Shown here: piece by piece, positions 1 through 8,572 of the stretch | Layout: the number at the start of each line of letters is the position of its first letter | Position numbering within the stretch: the stretch's first letter is position 1 | Assembly (NCBI RefSeq): GCF_900176305.1 | Contig: NZ_FWXH01000014.1 | Span: 1-64,000 of the forward strand | DNA from: Clostridium acidisoli DSM 12555 | Lineage (GTDB): Bacteria; Bacillota; Clostridia; Clostridiales; Clostridiaceae | Reading direction: 5' to 3' | DNA length: 64,000 nt | Translations under genes and position numbers: made by a program | Notes under the pieces: model-generated | Seen by the model: only the letters and a program-made list of their open reading frames with translations | Databases searched by the model: none | What the model was told of the DNA's origin: nothing

Positions 1-463
1 GAAAAATCTTTGAACTTAAATTTATAAATCTAAAGTATTTTGTACTTCATTTTTTTGACCGAAGGTCGTAGTGTTTATAACATATTAACTTAATAATATG
101 AATACAAAAGGCTACGCCTAAAAGCAAAACCTACGATTAAAACATATTGTAGAGTTATCTTAGTATATAAATTTAAATTCATTATTTTTCTGACGTAGGA
201 AGAAAAATTTCCTTTACCTGTTGCGTAAATAACTTCTCTCACCTTTGACGGCTTTAGCCTCGTCAATTCTTCTATCTAGCCGAAGGCTTTCTTTAATCTT
301 TTCATCTAGCTTTAGCTATGATGAAATTCTTTAGTCCTTACTTCGCAATTTATCACAACTACGAATAAAATTTATATAATAATTTTAAATATAGGTCATA
401 GTTGCATAAACTAAGAAAAATAACTAAAATAGATATAAAGGGTTTAAGGGGAAGAGGGATAGG
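1..463. other. Non-coding, hairpin-rich stretch
   Basis: I see no gene here on either strand. The stretch carries a series of short inverted repeats: GACC-GAA-GGTC (57-67), AGGC-TAC-GCCT (109-119), TTGAC..GTCAA enclosing GGC-TTTA-GCC (245-266), AGCC-GAA-GGCT (278-288) and CATC-TAGC-TTTA-GCTA-t-GATG (303-323). The density of small stems is unlike other intergenic regions in the window. It may be the end of a structured RNA or of a degenerate repeat family; the strand is unknown and the left end is cut by the window. Confidence 0.4.
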
Positions 464-781
464 ATGAAACATGAAGATTTTAAGATAATGTCAAATATTA
501 AAATTATTGAAGAGTTGAAGGCAAATATAATTTGTATTATAGGTGATTTATATAAACTTTTTGCTAAAGGAAGTAATGTTGCTCAAAATTCAATACTTGA
601 ATGTATTTCCGGGGCAATAATATTATTGTATGTACTTGGTGGAAGAATTGGATATTCACATCTAGAAATTGATGATGAAATGAAAAAAAAATTAAAGTTG
701 GGTATAATTGAAGAAGATGACATTGAAAAGGATGGAAAAGATCTAAGCAAATTGTATAATCATTTAAAAGAAAGAAATTAG
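464..781 (+). CDS. MazG-like family protein
   Basis: A 105-residue, largely helical protein starting at an ATG behind GGGGAAGAGGG. The middle holds a hydrophobic helix (AIILLYVLGGRIGY) followed by an acidic stretch (EIDDEMKKK, GIIEEDDIEKDGKDLSKLYNHL). This matches the short MazG-like proteins that clostridia encode just upstream of yybS. The family is named from distant resemblance to MazG nucleotide pyrophosphohydrolases, but the full set of metal-binding acidic residues is not evident, so enzymatic activity is uncertain. It lies 29 bases upstream of yybS on the same strand and probably shares its transcript. Confidence 0.6.
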   Translation: MKHEDFKIMSNIKIIEELKANIICIIGDLYKLFAKGSNVAQNSILECISGAIILLYVLGGRIGYSHLEIDDEMKKKLKLGIIEEDDIEKDGKDLSKLYNHLKERN

Positions 782-810
782 GTTCACGGCATAATAAGTA
801 GGAGGAAAAC

Positions 811-1788
811 ATGCAAAATAAAACAAACAATACGAGAGCTATAACGGAATCTGGGATAATGGCGGCAGTTTTACTAGTCATTATGCTTCTTACTTCATAC
901 ATTCCAACATTAAGTTTATTAGCATATGTAATATTGCCAACGGTGGTGGCATTAATTTATGTTAGAAATGGAGCAAAATATTCAGTAACAGCTCTAATAA
1001 TTGCGTTGATATTAGGCTTTATGTTAACAAACTTAGTTCAAATAATAACAATTGGTCCAGTAATGCCTTTTGTAGGAATACCATTAGGATATTGTATAAA
1101 AAATAAAAAGAAACCTGCAAACACTATTATTTTTACAAGTATAGGATTTTTAATAGTTACGGCTATAACATTTTTTATTTTACCACTTTTTATTTATTCA
1201 AATGGATTTATTGGTGCTGTAGCTTATATTGTAAAGGAATTTAATCAATCTTTAGATCTTACAAAAACAATATATTTAAATTCTGGTATAAGTAAAGACA
1301 TTGTAAATCAAGTTGATGGTTTTAAAGTAACCAGCACTAAGATTTTCGAAATGATGCCAACAGCTATGGTAACAGGATCACTTTTTTATGGGATGATAAG
1401 CTATAAAGTAACGGAGATAATATTTAAAAAGTTAAATATATCTATGGAGAAAAGAAGAAATTTCACATATTTTTTTGTACCAAATTTAATACTTGCTTTT
1501 CTTATAGTTTTTATTTGTATTGGCCTTTTATTTCAAAATAAAAACATGATAATAGGAGAATATATATATACTACTGGAATTTTACTGTTCACTATACTTC
1601 TATATTTGGATGCCATAGCCTACATGTCATATTTTTTAAGAAACAGATCTAAGTTACCTAAATCTTTAATTGTATTTGTAATATTGATATTAATGATGAT
1701 TTTAAATAGTTGGTTTGTACTAATTGGAGTGATAGATAGCATTTTTGATTTTAGAAAACTTGACTCTAATAGAATTAGAAAAGATTAG
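811..1788 (+). CDS. yybS: YybS-like DUF2232 membrane protein
   Basis: A polytopic membrane protein of 325 residues with about eight hydrophobic segments, starting behind TAGGAGGAAAAC-ATG. The N-terminal motif AITESGIMAAVLLVIMLLTSYIP and the overall hydropathy are those of the DUF2232/YybS family, which resembles ECF-transporter substrate-binding (S) components. Substrate and function are unknown. It is followed after 10 bases by gdpP and then rplI, the conserved Firmicutes order yybS-yybT-rplI-dnaB. The name rests on both family features and this synteny. Confidence 0.8.
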   Translation: MQNKTNNTRAITESGIMAAVLLVIMLLTSYIPTLSLLAYVILPTVVALIYVRNGAKYSVTALIIALILGFMLTNLVQIITIGPVMPFVGIPLGYCIKNKKKPANTIIFTSIGFLIVTAITFFILPLFIYSNGFIGAVAYIVKEFNQSLDLTKTIYLNSGISKDIVNQVDGFKVTSTKIFEMMPTAMVTGSLFYGMISYKVTEIIFKKLNISMEKRRNFTYFFVPNLILAFLIVFICIGLLFQNKNMIIGEYIYTTGILLFTILLYLDAIAYMSYFLRNRSKLPKSLIVFVILILMMILNSWFVLIGVIDSIFDFRKLDSNRIRKD

Positions 1789-1798
1789 GTGAATAAAA

Positions 1799-3820
1799 AT
1801 GGAAAATAAATATGATTTTTTTTCTCAGGGTAATTTAGTATATATGATAATAATCGGTATATTAATAGCTGTTATTTTATTCTACGGACATATAGTAATT
1901 GGTGGTATATTTTTATTGTTTTTCTTAGTACTAATAGTATACAATATAAAAAACAACAAAATCAGAAAAAACGAGTGGAAAAAGTTTATAGAGGATTTTT
2001 CATCTAAGCTTGATTCTGCTACAAAAAATACTTTAGTAAAACTTCCATTTCCACTTATTATAATAAGTGATAAAGGAAAAATACTTTGGTATAATCAAAA
2101 TCTTTCAATGATAGCTAATGATACAAACATACTTGAAAGAAATATTAAAGATGTAATAAATAAAATAAGTGTTAAGGATATACTGGAAGGCAATAAAAAA
2201 AGTTATAGATATGTAAAGATAAAGGATAAATTTTTTGATATACATGTAAGTATTGTTAATACTACAGATAGTATAAATGGCAAGGATAATATAATTCTCC
2301 TATATTTTTATGAGGTAAGTGATAAATATGAACTTTTGAATGAAATTGAAAATATAAAGGAATCAGTTATACTTATTGAGGTTGATAATTTAGATGAAGT
2401 GGTAAAGAGTACACCAGAGGATAAAAAGCCTTTGCTAATTGCTGAGATTGAAAGAAATATTAATAGTTATGCTCAGAGCATAAACGCAATGTTTAAAAAG
2501 TATTCATCTGGTAAATATGTTTTAGTAATTCAAAATAAAAATTTGAGAAAAGAAATAGAAAAGAAATTTGATATTTTGGATATAATGAGAGAAATAAATG
2601 TAGGGAATAAGCTAGCTATCACCCTCAGTATTGGAATAGGAAGAGGAGGGGAAACACCTATTGAAAATTATAATTTTGCTGTTTCTGCTAAAGAGTTAGC
2701 ACTTGGAAGAGGTGGAGATCAGGCTGTTGTAAAAAAAAGAGATAAACTTTTATTTTATGGTGGCAAAACAAAAGAAGTTGAAAAGAGAACAAAGGTTAGG
2801 GCAAGAGTAATTGGCCAATCATTAGTTGATCTTGCAAAGGAAAGCAGCAATATAATTATAATGGGGCATAATAATCCGGATATAGATTGCATCGGCTCTG
2901 GAATTGGAATATATAGCGCAATTAGTATGTTTAATGATAAAAGTTATGTATTAGCAGATAAGTTAAGCAATAACGTAAAATATATTGTTGATAAATTTAA
3001 CAAAGACCCGGATTACGATAATAGATTTAAGACAATTAAAGAAAGTTTTCAGATTATAGATGAAAATAGTCTCCTCATTTTAGTGGATGTAAATAGTAAA
3101 AGTTATGTTCAAAGTCCAGAGCTTTTTAGTAAGTTTAAGAGAGTTGTTGTTATAGATCATCATAGAAAGTCTGCTAGTTCCATTGAAGATGCGATACTTA
3201 GCTATATTGAACCATATGCTTCGTCTACAGCAGAACTAGTTACAGAAATAGTACAATATATGAATGATAAATATAAAATGAAACCAATTGAGGCTGAGGC
3301 TCTTCTAGCAGGAATATGCGTTGATACAAAAAACTTCTATTTTAAAACAGGAGTTAGAACTTTTGAAGCAGCAGCATATCTTAGAAAACATGGAGCAGAT
3401 ACAATTGATGTGAAAAAATTGTTTTCAAGTGATTTAAACAGTTATATTAAAAAAGCTGATATTATAAGATCTGCTGAAATAACTGATGAAAATATAGCAA
3501 TAGCTATTTGCCCTAGTGGCATACAAGATAACATACTTGCAGCGCAGGCTGCGGATGAACTTCTAAATATTACAGGAATTAAGGCATCTTTTGTACTTGT
3601 TAAGATAAACAATGAAATTTTAATAAGTGGGAGATCTTTTGGAGACATAAATGTGCAACTTATACTTGAATCTCTAGGTGGCGGTGGACATATGACTATG
3701 GCAGGCGCTAAAGTTGAAATTTCATCTGATGATAAAGGCCGAGGAGAAGGTTCTGAAATTAAAGATGTAATTATAGAATTAAAAAATTCAATTAGAAAGT
3801 ACGTAAAGGAAGGGGAATAA
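1799..3820 (+). CDS. gdpP: GdpP cyclic-di-AMP phosphodiesterase
   Basis: A 673-residue membrane-anchored phosphodiesterase that hydrolyses c-di-AMP to pApA. Two transmembrane helices occupy about residues 14-50, then a PAS-like domain (about 60-160), a degenerate GGDEF domain (about 170-320) and the catalytic DHH/DHHA1 module. Metal-binding motifs are visible: NNPDID at about 357-362, LVDVN, DHH at 453-455 and GGGGH at 627-631. The length agrees with B. subtilis GdpP (YybT). It begins at an ATG 10 bases after yybS and ends 3 bases before the rplI start, so the genes are probably co-transcribed. The protein would act at the inner membrane in osmotic and cell-wall homeostasis. Confidence 0.93.
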   Translation: MENKYDFFSQGNLVYMIIIGILIAVILFYGHIVIGGIFLLFFLVLIVYNIKNNKIRKNEWKKFIEDFSSKLDSATKNTLVKLPFPLIIISDKGKILWYNQNLSMIANDTNILERNIKDVINKISVKDILEGNKKSYRYVKIKDKFFDIHVSIVNTTDSINGKDNIILLYFYEVSDKYELLNEIENIKESVILIEVDNLDEVVKSTPEDKKPLLIAEIERNINSYAQSINAMFKKYSSGKYVLVIQNKNLRKEIEKKFDILDIMREINVGNKLAITLSIGIGRGGETPIENYNFAVSAKELALGRGGDQAVVKKRDKLLFYGGKTKEVEKRTKVRARVIGQSLVDLAKESSNIIIMGHNNPDIDCIGSGIGIYSAISMFNDKSYVLADKLSNNVKYIVDKFNKDPDYDNRFKTIKESFQIIDENSLLILVDVNSKSYVQSPELFSKFKRVVVIDHHRKSASSIEDAILSYIEPYASSTAELVTEIVQYMNDKYKMKPIEAEALLAGICVDTKNFYFKTGVRTFEAAAYLRKHGADTIDVKKLFSSDLNSYIKKADIIRSAEITDENIAIAICPSGIQDNILAAQAADELLNITGIKASFVLVKINNEILISGRSFGDINVQLILESLGGGGHMTMAGAKVEISSDDKGRGEGSEIKDVIIELKNSIRKYVKEGE

Positions 3821-3823
3821 ATT

Positions 3824-4267
3824 ATGAAGGTTATACTTTTAAAGGATATAAAAGGCGTAGGAAAAAAAGGAGAGGTTATAAATGCATCGGATGGTTATGC
3901 AAGAAACTTTTTATTTCCTAGAAAATATGCTGAAGAAGCAAATGATTCAAATTTGCATATATTAAATCAGAAAAATGAGGCTGTAAGGAGAAAGAAATTA
4001 GAAGAAACTGAAGCAGCACAAAAAATAGCTGATGGACTTAAAGGAAAAGAACTAAAATTAGCAGCTAAAGCAGGAGAAGGCGGAAGATTATTTGGAGCAA
4101 TAACTAGTAAGGATATATCCGCTGAAATAAAGAAACAGTTTAAAATTGACATAGATAAGAAAAAGATAATAACAGAGTCTATTAGACAATTAGGTAATTA
4201 TGAAATCGAACTTAAAATTTATCCTGAAGTGACAACAAAGATAAATGTTTTTGTTGTGGAGCAATAG
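3824..4267 (+). CDS. rplI: 50S ribosomal protein L9
   Basis: A 147-residue L9, the usual length. The N-terminal domain begins [18 protein letters not shown] and continues with the conserved [14 protein letters not shown]; a long connecting helix and the C-terminal domain ([13 protein letters not shown]) follow. L9 binds 23S rRNA near the L1 stalk and helps keep the reading frame. The ribosome-binding site (AAGGAAGGGGAA) lies inside the end of gdpP, which stops 3 bases before this ATG, indicating tight coupling. Confidence 0.97.
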   Translation: MKVILLKDIKGVGKKGEVINASDGYARNFLFPRKYAEEANDSNLHILNQKNEAVRRKKLEETEAAQKIADGLKGKELKLAAKAGEGGRLFGAITSKDISAEIKKQFKIDIDKKKIITESIRQLGNYEIELKIYPEVTTKINVFVVEQ

Positions 4268-4281
4268 AGAGGAGAAAAATC

Positions 4282-6183
4282 TTGAAACTACAATTTGAAT
4301 CAGATGAAAAAGGAAATGATAGTGGGAAATTGGTACCTTTAGATGTTAAGGTTGATATATTATTAAACACTTTAAAAAACGTATTTGACCCAGGGCTTAT
4401 TAAATCAAGAGTTGTAAAATATAAACTTCAAAAATATATGAAAAGTGATGATGTATATAAGAAATTATATGCTCTAAATAAAATTATATGTACTAATACA
4501 GGAATTAGTGTTGTACCAACAGAAGAAAACGCTGAAGAAGTTATTGAAAGTACAAACAAATTTTTGGTAGAATATATAGCTAGAAAATATGTTGAAAACA
4601 AACTTCAAAATGAAGTTGAGCAGGCTTTAATCGAAAAGCAAGATAAATATATTGAAGAGGTAAAACTCGGTATAATTAAAAAGAAAAATGGAACAGAAAA
4701 TGCTAAGACATTAAAAAGATTAGAACAATTAGAAGAGCTTGATTCAAAAAAACTTACAAAAAGTATTCAGTCCATTTTGAGACCAGAAAGCTTTTCAGAA
4801 ATAATAGGACAAGAGAGAGCAATTAAAGCAATATTATCAAAAATTGCATCGCCATATCCTCAGCATATTATTTTATATGGACCGCCAGGAGTGGGAAAAA
4901 CAACTGCTGCAAGAATTGCATTAAACGAATCAAAAAAACTCAAATATACAGCGTTTAGTGAAAATTCTAAGTTTGTTGAGGTCGATGGAACAACCTTAAG
5001 ATGGGATCCAAGAGAAATAACAAATCCGCTTCTAGGATCTGTTCACGACCCTATTTATCAAGGAAGTAAAAGGGAACTAGCTGAAATAGGTGTACCAGAA
5101 CCCAAAACAGGTCTTGTTACAGAAGCACATGGTGGAGTACTTTTTATAGATGAAATTGGAGAGCTTGATAATATACTTCAAAATAAGTTATTAAAGGTAT
5201 TAGAGGATAAAAGGGTAGAATTTTCATCATCTTATTATGATCCAGATGATGAAAATGTACCTAAATATATAAAATATCTTTTTGAAAAAGGTGCCCCAGC
5301 AGACTTTATTTTAATTGGAGCAACGACAAGACAGCCTTCAGAAATAAATCCTGCACTTAGATCAAGGTGTACGGAGGTTTATTTTGAACCACTTTCCGCC
5401 AGGGATATACAAATTATAGTTGAAAATGCAGGTAAGAAGTTAAATGCAAAACTTGAGGATGGAGTAGCTGAAGGTATAAGTAGATACACTATTGAAGGTC
5501 GAAGAGCAATAAATATATTATCAGATGTGTATGGTCTTGTGCTTTACAGCAAGGGACTAAATCCTAAGGATGAGGTAACTATAACACTTGAAGACTTAGA
5601 AGAAGTAATAGGGATAAGCAGATTAATTCCTTATGAAACTATTGATAAAGAAAATAATTATGAAATAGGTCATGTATATGGACTTGGGGTTAGTGGCTTT
5701 CTTGGTTCAACTATAGAAATAGAAACTTCAGTTTTTGAATCAAAGGAAAAAGCTCATGGAACAATAAGATTTAATGATACAGCCGGAAGTATGGCAAAGG
5801 ATTCGGTGTTTAATGCAGGTTCTGTCATAAGAAAAATTACAGATAAGGACATTAAAGATTATGATATACATGTAAACTTTGTTGGTGGTGGAAAGATAGA
5901 TGGACCATCAGCTGGAGCTGCTATTACAATATGCATAATAAGTGCCCTTTTAAAAAGACCAATAAAGCAAGATGTAGCAATCACTGGAGAAATATCTTTA
6001 AGAGGTAAGATAAAACCAGTTGGAGGAATATTTGAAAAGGTATATGGAGCAAGGAGAAAACAAATAAAGCTTGTTACAGTACCTAAAGAGAACTATAAAG
6101 AAGTACCAAAAGGCTTAAAGGATATAGAAGTTAAAGCTGTTGATACAATAGAAGAACTCATGGATATAGTACTAAAAAAATAA
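4282..6183 (+). CDS. lonC: Lon-family ATP-dependent protease (LonC type)
   Basis: A 633-residue soluble AAA+ serine protease starting at TTG behind GAGAGGAG. A roughly 170-residue N-terminal helical region differs from classical Lon. It is followed by an ATPase domain with Walker A GPPGVGKT (200-207) and Walker B VLFIDEIGEL (about 286), then a Lon protease domain. The catalytic serine is in DGPSAG (Ser543) and the lysine in GGIFEK (Lys586); their 43-residue spacing equals the Ser679-Lys722 spacing of E. coli Lon. Length and context fit the Lon paralogue restricted to endospore formers. A LonB assignment is the alternative. Confidence 0.8.
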   Translation: MKLQFESDEKGNDSGKLVPLDVKVDILLNTLKNVFDPGLIKSRVVKYKLQKYMKSDDVYKKLYALNKIICTNTGISVVPTEENAEEVIESTNKFLVEYIARKYVENKLQNEVEQALIEKQDKYIEEVKLGIIKKKNGTENAKTLKRLEQLEELDSKKLTKSIQSILRPESFSEIIGQERAIKAILSKIASPYPQHIILYGPPGVGKTTAARIALNESKKLKYTAFSENSKFVEVDGTTLRWDPREITNPLLGSVHDPIYQGSKRELAEIGVPEPKTGLVTEAHGGVLFIDEIGELDNILQNKLLKVLEDKRVEFSSSYYDPDDENVPKYIKYLFEKGAPADFILIGATTRQPSEINPALRSRCTEVYFEPLSARDIQIIVENAGKKLNAKLEDGVAEGISRYTIEGRRAINILSDVYGLVLYSKGLNPKDEVTITLEDLEEVIGISRLIPYETIDKENNYEIGHVYGLGVSGFLGSTIEIETSVFESKEKAHGTIRFNDTAGSMAKDSVFNAGSVIRKITDKDIKDYDIHVNFVGGGKIDGPSAGAAITICIISALLKRPIKQDVAITGEISLRGKIKPVGGIFEKVYGARRKQIKLVTVPKENYKEVPKGLKDIEVKAVDTIEELMDIVLKK

Positions 6184-6190
6184 CATTTAG

Positions 6191-6230
6191 GGCATCTTTA
6201 TAAAAAGCAGTTTGGTTTTATAAAGATGTC
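6191..6230 (+). terminator. Hairpin between lonC and dnaB
   Basis: A 15-bp stem (6191-6205 with 6216-6230, one G-T pair) encloses a 10-base loop 7 bases after the lonC stop. No T run follows, so it may be a weak terminator or an mRNA-processing or stabilising structure before dnaB. Confidence 0.5.
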
Positions 6231-6254
6231 TAAAACACATAGGAGAGATGATAA

Positions 6255-7586
6255 ATGGATGCACCTCTTAGGAGTTTACCACAAAACATAGAAGCAGAAC
6301 AATCAGTCATTGGATCAATGATTCTTGATAAAAATTCAATAGCTGCGGCAACAGAAGTTTTAAGAAGTGATGACTTTTATAGGGAAAATCATAAAATTAT
6401 ATATAGTGCTATAATGCAGCTTTTCCAAAAGGATATACCTGTAGATATGATAACGTTAATTGAGCATTTGAGGTCTACCGAAAAGCTAGAAGGTTCAGGT
6501 GGAATAACATATATTTCTGAATTATGTAATTCTGTGCCATCCACTGCAAATTTACATTCATACATTGAAATTGTAAAGAATAAAGCAGTGCTTAGAAGGC
6601 TAATTAAATCCTCCAATGAAATCATTGATGAAAGTTACAATCAACAGGATAATGTGCCAAAGGTTTTGGATAGTGCTGAAAAAAAGATATTTAACATAGC
6701 ACAAAATAAATCAACTAGTGATTTTGAAGCTCTTAGTACAGTTCTTGAAAGAGGATTTTCTGAAATTGAGAGATTATATAACAATAAAGGAGAAGTTACA
6801 GGAGTTCCATCTGGATTCCCTGAACTTGATGCAAAAACTTCAGGTTTTCAAAAAGGAGATATGGTTCTAATTGCAGCTAGACCATCTATGGGAAAAACAA
6901 CTTTTGCTTTAAACCTAGCTGAATATGCTGCATTAAGAGCAGCAAAAAGTATAGTTGTATTTTCATTAGAAATGTCAAAAGAGCAACTGGCATATAAACT
7001 TCTATGTTCAGAAGCAAATGTGGATATGCTAAAGCTTAGAACCGGAAACCTTGAAGATAGTGACTGGGATAACATAGCAAAAGCATCAGGACCACTTGCA
7101 GAAGCTAAAATTTATATTGATGATACTGCAGGAATATCCGTAATGGAGATGCGTTCTAAATGCAGAAGAATTAAGATAGAGCATGGAATTGACATGATTG
7201 TAATTGACTATCTTCAGCTTATGTCGGGTTCTGGAGAGAGTAGACAACAAGAGGTTTCAGAAATATCAAGATCTATAAAAGCACTTGCAAAAGAAATGCA
7301 GTGTCCAGTAATAGCATTGTCTCAGCTATCTCGTGCTCCTGAACAGAGAACAGATCATAGGCCAATGCTTTCTGACCTTAGAGAATCAGGTTCAATAGAA
7401 CAGGATGCTGACATTGTTATGTTTTTATATAGAGATGAATATTATGACAAGGAAACAGAAGATAAAAATGTAGCAGAATGTATTATTGCAAAACAGAGAA
7501 ATGGTCCAACAGGAACAGTTAAGCTTGCTTGGCTTGGACAATTCAGTAAATTTGGAAGACTTGATGTTATACACAGAGAGGAATAA
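6255..7586 (+). CDS. dnaB: Replicative DNA helicase DnaB
   Basis: A 443-residue hexameric replicative helicase (DnaC in B. subtilis naming). The N-terminal primase-interaction domain starts LRSLPQNIEAEQSVIGSMIL, and the RecA-like domain carries Walker A ARPSMGKTTFAL (about 209-220), Walker B MIVIDYLQLM and the conserved SQLSRAPEQR and DLRESGSIEQDAD. The ATG is preceded by AGGAGAG. It follows lonC, as in other clostridia, and converges on hsp18 with a shared palindromic terminator. No intein is present. Confidence 0.97.
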   Translation: MDAPLRSLPQNIEAEQSVIGSMILDKNSIAAATEVLRSDDFYRENHKIIYSAIMQLFQKDIPVDMITLIEHLRSTEKLEGSGGITYISELCNSVPSTANLHSYIEIVKNKAVLRRLIKSSNEIIDESYNQQDNVPKVLDSAEKKIFNIAQNKSTSDFEALSTVLERGFSEIERLYNNKGEVTGVPSGFPELDAKTSGFQKGDMVLIAARPSMGKTTFALNLAEYAALRAAKSIVVFSLEMSKEQLAYKLLCSEANVDMLKLRTGNLEDSDWDNIAKASGPLAEAKIYIDDTAGISVMEMRSKCRRIKIEHGIDMIVIDYLQLMSGSGESRQQEVSEISRSIKALAKEMQCPVIALSQLSRAPEQRTDHRPMLSDLRESGSIEQDADIVMFLYRDEYYDKETEDKNVAECIIAKQRNGPTGTVKLAWLGQFSKFGRLDVIHREE

Positions 7587-7589
7587 AAG

Positions 7590-7642
7590 TTATGCACGAT
7601 GTTGATAACTTTTTATTATGAAAACAATTAACATGTGGATAA
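7590..7642. promoter_or_regulatory. Cluster of DnaA-box-like sites
   Basis: Downstream of the dnaB stop lie a perfect DnaA box on the minus strand (TGTGGATAA at 7634-7642, i.e. TTATCCACA), a one-mismatch box TGTTGATAA at 7600-7608 (TTATCAACA) and a weaker plus-strand TTATGCACG at 7590-7598. Three such sites in 53 bases could titrate or bind DnaA. Functional binding is an inference. Confidence 0.45.
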
Positions 7643-7657
7643 ATAAAAAGTTCTGCA

Positions 7658-7697
7658 TAAAAATAAATAGTCCACAGCTGTGGACTATTTATTTTTA
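7658..7697. terminator. Bidirectional terminator, perfect 40-bp palindrome
   Basis: A perfect palindrome of 20 bp per arm centred at 7677/7678, with core TCCACAGCTGTGGA and A/T-rich ends that give a T run on both strands. It overlaps the hsp18 stop codon and separates convergent dnaB and hsp18, so it can terminate both transcripts. Confidence 0.85.
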
Positions 7698-8135
7698 ATG
7701 TATGTCTATTCTCTTTTTTTGAATTCCTTTATCTTTTTTCGGAAGTGTTACCCTAAGCACTCCATCAGAAAAGGAAGCATCAACAGAATTTTCATCTACA
7801 TTATCTATATAAAAACTTCTTTTAAATTCTCCATATGTTCTTTCACGTCTTACATAATTATCATTTTTATCTTCAACTGTATCATCACGTTTTGCAGAAA
7901 CAACTAAATAATTATTTTCATATTCTAGTGAAATATCCTCCTTCTTAATACCAGGTAAATCTGCAACTATAGTATAATTGTTTTCATCTTCCTTAAGGTC
8001 TACTTTAAAACTACCGCTATTCGCCAATATTGGTGAGAAAAAATCATCTCCTAAAAATGTGTTAAAGAAATCATCAAAACCAGAACCCTTTTTAACCATA
8101 CCATTATTTCTTCTAAATGGAATCATATCAAACAT
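7695..8135 (-). CDS. hsp18: Small heat shock protein Hsp18 (Hsp20/alpha-crystallin)
   Basis: A 146-residue ATP-independent chaperone that holds unfolding proteins in large oligomers. A short N-terminal arm (MFDMIPFRRNNG) precedes an alpha-crystallin domain (about 40-140) with YTIVADLPGIKKEDI and the terminal GVLRVTLPKK; the tail RIDIH supplies an I-x-I anchor. I chose the ATG at 8135 because AGGAGG sits 9 bases upstream; the longer frame would start at a TTG inside that ribosome-binding site. A canonical promoter and a CtsR-type operator lie upstream, so heat-stress control is expected. The sequence closely resembles clostridial Hsp18. Confidence 0.92.
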   Translation of the reverse strand: MFDMIPFRRNNGMVKKGSGFDDFFNTFLGDDFFSPILANSGSFKVDLKEDENNYTIVADLPGIKKEDISLEYENNYLVVSAKRDDTVEDKNDNYVRRERTYGEFKRSFYIDNVDENSVDASFSDGVLRVTLPKKDKGIQKKRIDIH

Positions 8136-8214
8136 AAACAACAACCTCCTCAATATTTATATAATTGTTTTTATTAAGGGAAGCGTTTCAAGTGCTTTCC
8201 TTGATTACAGTTAT

Positions 8215-8244
8215 ATAATACAGCTAAGGTCAAAGAAAGTCAAA
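8215..8244 (-). promoter_or_regulatory. hsp18 promoter with CtsR-type operator
   Basis: On the minus strand TTGACT (8238-8243), a 17-bp spacer and TATTAT (8215-8220) form a sigma-A promoter. On the plus strand GGTCAAA-GAA-AGTCAAA (8228-8244) matches the CtsR heptad repeat RGTCAAANANRGTCAAA at every position and covers the -35 and spacer. CtsR repression released by heat is the natural reading; binding was not tested. An imperfect inverted repeat (8178-8200) lies in the 5' leader. Confidence 0.8.
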
Positions 8245-8488
8245 GTTTAAATGCTACGATTTTTAAAGATAATAGGAGCAATAGATATATATATTAATAT
8301 AAACTATTTTAATAAAATTATTTAATAAATTTTGATTAAATTTTCATGAATTTGTTGGAAAAAATAATATGAAAAAGATATTTGATGTATTAGATAGTTT
8401 TTCAAATAATTAGGATAAAAGATAGTTGTAAAGTTTAAATATAGATATTTTTTATTTTTTTGCCACATTGCAGTGCAAAAGTATAATC

Positions 8489-8516
8489 TTGTGTATACGT
8501 ATAAATAGCTTATAAT
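8489..8516 (+). promoter_or_regulatory. Probable promoter of the PTS operon
   Basis: TTGTGT (8489-8494), a 16-bp spacer and TATAAT (8511-8516) lie 56 bases upstream of the PRD regulator. The rest of the divergent 8245-8572 gap is A/T-rich and shows no further gene. Confidence 0.55.
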
Positions 8517-8572
8517 AAAATTGTAAGCAAAATAAATACATGTAATATTAAAGTTAGAAAGATGGTATAGCT

